From Aquibacillus salsiterrae (GTDB taxonomy: Bacteria > Bacillota > Bacilli > Bacillales > Amphibacillaceae): DNA of 64,000 nt. The translations under genes and the position numbers were made by a program. The notes under the pieces are model-generated. The model ran no database searches and was not told where the DNA came from. It was given only the letters and a program-made list of their open reading frames with translations. Shown here in pieces: positions 60,906-64,000 of this stretch; the stretch's first letter is position 1; every line of letters starts with the position of its first letter. The DNA lies in the NCBI RefSeq assembly GCF_028416595.1, contig NZ_JAMQKC010000002.1, positions 124,001 to 188,000 on the forward strand, in the 5' to 3' direction.

Positions 60906-61952
60906 ATGAGTAGACAGAAACAATCTCAACTTAGAAAAAACGTGAAACCTTATGAAACGTCGAATAAAAAATCGAGTATCCGACAACTAATAAACACAAT
61001 ACCACCTTTTTTCTTTATGTGGTTTTTGGCCTATCAGAGTATCGAGGTATCTGTTTGGTTAAGTATCGTATGTTCCGTCATTGCCGCAGCATTCGTTGTG
61101 CGCATCTTTATTATTTTTCATGATTGTGCCCATTTATCATTTTTTGAAAATAAAAAAGCAAATCGAATTCTTGGAACACTAACTGGGATTATTACCCATT
61201 TCGCCTATGAAAAATGGAAAAGAAGTCACTCTATCCACCATGCAACAAGTGGGAACTTGGATAAACGTGGGGAAGGTGACATATGGATTATGACGGTGGA
61301 TGAATACCTGAAGGCATCAGTATGGACAAGACTTCAGTACCGTTTGTATCGTAATCCATTGGTTATGTTTGGGTTTGGACCAATTTTTTTATTTATAGTA
61401 AATAACCGGTTTAACCGTAAAGGTGCAAAGCGAAAGGAACGCCTCAATACGTACATTATTAACGTATCGATTGTTCTTATTTACACTGCCTTAATTTTAA
61501 CAATTGGCTTACAAAACTTCCTGATTGTTCAATTACCAATCTTGTTTGTATCGGGAGCACTTGGAATTTGGTTGTTTTATGTTCAGCACCAATTTGAAGA
61601 TACCTATTTTGAAAACGAAGATGAGTGGGACTATGTAAAAGCAGCTGTAGACGGTAGCTCCTATTATAAATTGCCGAAATTGTTACAATGGATTACAGGA
61701 AATATCGGATTTCACCATGTGCACCATTTGGCACCAAGAGTTCCAAATTATAACTTGGAAAAAGCACATGAATCAACTCCACCACTACAGCATGCAACAA
61801 CGATTACGCTTAAGACTAGTTTAGAATCAGTCCGGTTTCGGTTGTATGATGAAAAGAATAAACAATTTATTACATTTAAAGAAGCAAAGCGATGGATGGC
61901 GAAACCTAGCTTGTATTTAAATAGCAGGAAGCCAAGCTTTCAAGACGAATAA
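60906..61952 (+). CDS. des: membrane fatty acid desaturase
   Basis: A 348-residue acyl-lipid desaturase that introduces a double bond into membrane phospholipid acyl chains (delta-5 in Bacillus subtilis Des). Three histidine boxes are intact: HDCAH (72-76), HSIHH (108-112) and HHVHH (270-274). About four membrane segments are predicted. It is followed by a DesK-DesR pair in the same order as in Bacillus, where cold-stiffened membrane turns on des through DesR. AGGAGG lies 7 bases before the ATG. A terminator separates it from the regulators, so these are read apart or by readthrough. Confidence 0.93.
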   Translation: MSRQKQSQLRKNVKPYETSNKKSSIRQLINTIPPFFFMWFLAYQSIEVSVWLSIVCSVIAAAFVVRIFIIFHDCAHLSFFENKKANRILGTLTGIITHFAYEKWKRSHSIHHATSGNLDKRGEGDIWIMTVDEYLKASVWTRLQYRLYRNPLVMFGFGPIFLFIVNNRFNRKGAKRKERLNTYIINVSIVLIYTALILTIGLQNFLIVQLPILFVSGALGIWLFYVQHQFEDTYFENEDEWDYVKAAVDGSSYYKLPKLLQWITGNIGFHHVHHLAPRVPNYNLEKAHESTPPLQHATTITLKTSLESVRFRLYDEKNKQFITFKEAKRWMAKPSLYLNSRKPSFQDE

Positions 61953-61962
61953 ATAGCATTTT

Positions 61963-61996
61963 TTAAGGCTCGGAAACGATATCCCGAGCCTTTTTA
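61963..61996 (+). terminator. terminator after des
   Basis: A perfect 9-bp stem (AAGGCTCGG with CCGAGCCTT) is followed by TTTTT. Confidence 0.85.
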
Positions 61997-62040
61997 ATTG
62001 TCTAGGAAATTATATAGGCTGCTTGATGTGGAAGGCGGCG

Positions 62041-62112
62041 ACTTGCGCTTTTCTTATTGTCTAGCTCCAGCGCCTAGCCCCTCGGGGTCAGCAAGGCGCG
62101 ATAGCGCTTTTG
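62041..62112 (+). repeat. dispersed palindromic repeat, rearranged copy
   Basis: ACTTGCGCTTTTCTTA (right end) comes first, followed by TTGTCTAGCTCCAGCGCCTA, CCCCTCGGGGTCAGCAAGGC and GCGCTTTT. The piece looks like one right end joined to a second, collapsed copy. It lies about 70 bases before desK. Confidence 0.65.
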
Positions 62113-62182
62113 TTCCTGTTGTTCTAACCTTTTGGATGGTGTAAGATGAAAAGGAAGTATCTTGTAAAGTAAGGGGAACTTT

Positions 62183-63295
62183 ATGCAGAATTGGTTTCAC
62201 ATTTTTCCGAAAAATACTGGTCTTAGCTTTTACATATGGTTAATATTTTGTATCCTGCCATTTTATTTTATTTTCAGATCTTCTTCTAAAACGGAAATTA
62301 TCATTGGAATCTTGATGACAATTCTATTTTTTACTTCGTACCGGCTGTCATTTTTATCTAAAGGTTGGCCAGTCTATTTATGGGTTAGTATTGACATTGG
62401 TATTAGCCTTGCAATGACTTGGTTATTTGGGTATATTTATTTTTCACTGTTTTTAGCATTTTTTATTGGAAATATTCATAATAAAGCTGGCTTTATAACA
62501 TTATACATTATTCATCTTATAACAACTATCACTGCAATAATCATTGGCTTTTTTATGCACCTAGATATATATTTCTCGCAAATCCCTTTTATTGTTATTT
62601 GTTTAATAGGCGTTATTTTATTACCTTTCACTATGTTTAATCGAATCAAACAGGATCAATTAGAACACCAGTTACAGGATGCGAATGAACAAATTTCCGA
62701 GCTTATGGTTTTAGCAGAAAGACAACGGATTGCACGTGACTTACATGACACACTTGGTCAAAAGCTATCACTGATTGGCTTGAAGAGCGATTTAGCAACT
62801 AAACTAATGGTAGCAAAGCCGACCGCTGCAAAGAGTGAGCTAGCTGATATTCAAGCAACAGCGCGCATGGCGTTAAAGGAAGTTCGGGAAATGGTGTCAG
62901 ATATGCGCGGTACTCGGATAAAAGAAGAAATTATTCACGTAAAAGAAATTCTAAAAGCCGCCCAAATAAACCTTCATCTGTCAGGTACTGTTGAGCTTAA
63001 CCAAACACCTTTGTTTGTCGAACATGTGCTTAGTATGTGTTTAAAGGAAGCTGTCACAAATATTGTCAAACATAGTGAAGCAAATGATTGTTATGTTCAT
63101 ATTGAACAAAACCCAAAAGAAGTGATTATCGAAGTCCGTGATAATGGGGTTGGTGTTGAAAGAAAAAAGAAGTCAGACGGTCACGGGTTAGAGGGGATGC
63201 AAGAACGAATTGATTTTGTTAATGGAAATTTGAAGTTTGATTCGTCAGATGAAGGAACAATACTCACTATTCAAGTACCAAATGTTATAAAATAG
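62183..63295 (+). CDS. desK: DesK-type membrane fluidity sensor kinase
   Basis: A 370-residue histidine kinase of the HPK7/NarL-partner class. Residues about 15-150 hold four to five membrane segments, then a two-helix coiled-coil linker with His 188 in RQRIARDLHDTLGQK as phosphorylation site, and an ATPase domain with NIVKHSEAND and VRDNGVGV. Layout and the His position match DesK of Bacillus subtilis, which acts as a phosphatase of DesR when the membrane is fluid and as a kinase in the cold. GGGGAAC lies before ATG 62183. The response regulator follows 28 bases after its stop. Confidence 0.92.
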   Translation: MQNWFHIFPKNTGLSFYIWLIFCILPFYFIFRSSSKTEIIIGILMTILFFTSYRLSFLSKGWPVYLWVSIDIGISLAMTWLFGYIYFSLFLAFFIGNIHNKAGFITLYIIHLITTITAIIIGFFMHLDIYFSQIPFIVICLIGVILLPFTMFNRIKQDQLEHQLQDANEQISELMVLAERQRIARDLHDTLGQKLSLIGLKSDLATKLMVAKPTAAKSELADIQATARMALKEVREMVSDMRGTRIKEEIIHVKEILKAAQINLHLSGTVELNQTPLFVEHVLSMCLKEAVTNIVKHSEANDCYVHIEQNPKEVIIEVRDNGVGVERKKKSDGHGLEGMQERIDFVNGNLKFDSSDEGTILTIQVPNVIK

Positions 63296-63323
63296 GGAGT
63301 AGGCGGTTTGAGGGGGGAAAGAT

Positions 63324-63920
63324 GTGATAAGAATCGTAATAGCAGAAGATCAACGCTTATTACTTGGTGCATTAGGTTCTTTATTGGAGCTAGAAGAGGA
63401 CATGGAAGTAGTTGGCCAGGCGAACAATGGGGAAGAGGCGTTGCAGCTTGTACATAAGCATCAACCAGATATTTGTATCATGGATATTGAAATGCCACTC
63501 AAGACTGGACTAGATGTTGCCGAAGAGCTAAAGGATCATCCCTGTCGGATCATTATCCTTACTACGTTTGCAAGAGCTGGATATTTTGAACGAGCAAGAA
63601 AAGCAGGAGTTGCTGGTTACTTGCTAAAGGATAGCCCAAGTGAAGAATTAGCTAGTTCTATTCGTGTTATTATGGACGGACGTAAGGTGTATGCGCCTGA
63701 ATTAATTGATATGGCTTATCATGAATCAAACCCATTAACTGAACGTGAGGAGCAGGTAATAAAACTAATGGCTGATGGGAAAAACACAAAAGAAATCGCC
63801 AAGCAACTTCATATAACAAATGGTACAGTGAGGAATTACATCTCTATTATTTTAGATAAGCTAGAAGTAAGTAACCGAATCGAAGCAATAGCGAAATTCA
63901 AAGAAAAAGGTTGGTTCTAA
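63324..63920 (+). CDS. desR: DesR-type response regulator
   Basis: A 198-residue NarL-type response regulator. The receiver domain has the phospho-acceptor Asp 54 in CIMDIEMP, and the LuxR-type helix-turn-helix is LTEREEQVIKLMADGKNTKE with GTVRNYISII as recognition helix. In Bacillus subtilis DesR-P dimers activate des. GTG start with GGGGGGAAA 4 bases upstream. It is the last complete gene in the window and is followed by a terminator. Confidence 0.92.
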   Translation: MIRIVIAEDQRLLLGALGSLLELEEDMEVVGQANNGEEALQLVHKHQPDICIMDIEMPLKTGLDVAEELKDHPCRIIILTTFARAGYFERARKAGVAGYLLKDSPSEELASSIRVIMDGRKVYAPELIDMAYHESNPLTEREEQVIKLMADGKNTKEIAKQLHITNGTVRNYISIILDKLEVSNRIEAIAKFKEKGWF

Positions 63921-63922
63921 GT

Positions 63923-63955
63923 TTCGGGTGATGCCTGTTGTCACCTGAAAAAACG
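63923..63955 (+). terminator. terminator after desR
   Basis: A 10-bp stem (TTTCGGGTGA with TCACCTGAAA, one G-U pair) has a 9-base loop and ends A-rich; its T-tail is poor on the plus strand but fits the minus strand. Confidence 0.6.
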
Positions 63956-63956
63956 A

Positions 63957-64000
63957 TATACGCGCCCGAACGAACGCATCCAGCGGCCAAACGGTAACAA
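63957..64000 (+). repeat. sequence related to the 52-bp tandem unit, cut by the window edge
   Basis: CGCCCGAACGAACGCATCCA followed by GCGGCCAAACGGTAACAA aligns with the CGCCCGACC...GCAGCGGTCAAACGGTAGTCAA part of the 52-bp unit, with substitutions. A further array may continue beyond the window. Confidence 0.6.

Noticed and set aside
1-64000. Prophage, integrative element or transposase gene
   Set aside because: No integrase, phage structural, transposase or conjugation protein was recognised; the gene content is chromosomal in character.

Overview
The window comes from a low-GC, Gram-positive, spore-forming member of the Bacillaceae. Evidence: strong AGGAGG-type ribosome binding sites with frequent GTG/TTG starts; CcpA-type cre sites; a des-desK-desR lipid desaturase locus in the Bacillus order; gltAB in Bacillus arrangement; ComK-like and Sda-like proteins; and six proteins carrying S-layer homology (SLH) modules. 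No rRNA, tRNA, prophage or transposase gene was seen, and the species cannot be named from the sequence alone.

1-13.2 kb is a catabolic locus. It holds a CUT1-type sugar importer without its own ATPase, two paralogous Gfo/Idh/MocA dehydrogenases, a TIM-barrel isomerase/epimerase, a small protein of the Anabaena sensory rhodopsin transducer family, an AraC-type regulator, two sulfatase-fold hydrolases with threonine where formylglycine would form, a DUF624 protein and a ribokinase-type kinase. The pattern is uptake, oxidation/epimerisation and removal of an ester group from an unknown sugar, polyol or sugar acid. At 13.3-14.4 kb lies a YIEGIA-protein pair.

14.4-24.6 kb resembles the aldouronate/xylo-oligosaccharide systems of Paenibacillus and Bacillus: DUF624, a YesN/YesM-type two-component system, an LplA-type lipoprotein, two permeases, a GH10 xylanase without signal peptide, and a small lipoprotein. 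25-31 kb carries glutamate synthase (gltA, gltB), followed by a HAD phosphatase.

32-58 kb is rich in exported proteins: an SLH-chitinase (GH18), an SLH-CAP protein, an SLH-YcdB protein, a very large PL9-type pectate lyase, an SLH-DUF5050 protein, a short SLH protein, an SLH-C39 peptidase-like protein, and a Lys/Glu-rich secreted protein behind a leader resembling a c-di-GMP-I (GEMM) riboswitch. Between them lie a beta-hydroxyacid dehydrogenase, an O-antigen-ligase-like membrane protein with a TPR partner, a small sigma factor, an MFS transporter, a mannose-6-phosphate-isomerase-like cupin, an Sda homologue, a ComK paralogue and short unannotated ORFs. 58-64 kb holds an SsuABC/TauABC-type importer and des-desK-desR.

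Two repeat families stand out. One is a dispersed imperfect palindrome of up to about 155 bp, seen in about eleven full, partial or collapsed copies, which supplies the C-terminal codons of one gene. The other is a 52-bp tandem array at 52651-52875, with a related sequence at the right edge of the window.
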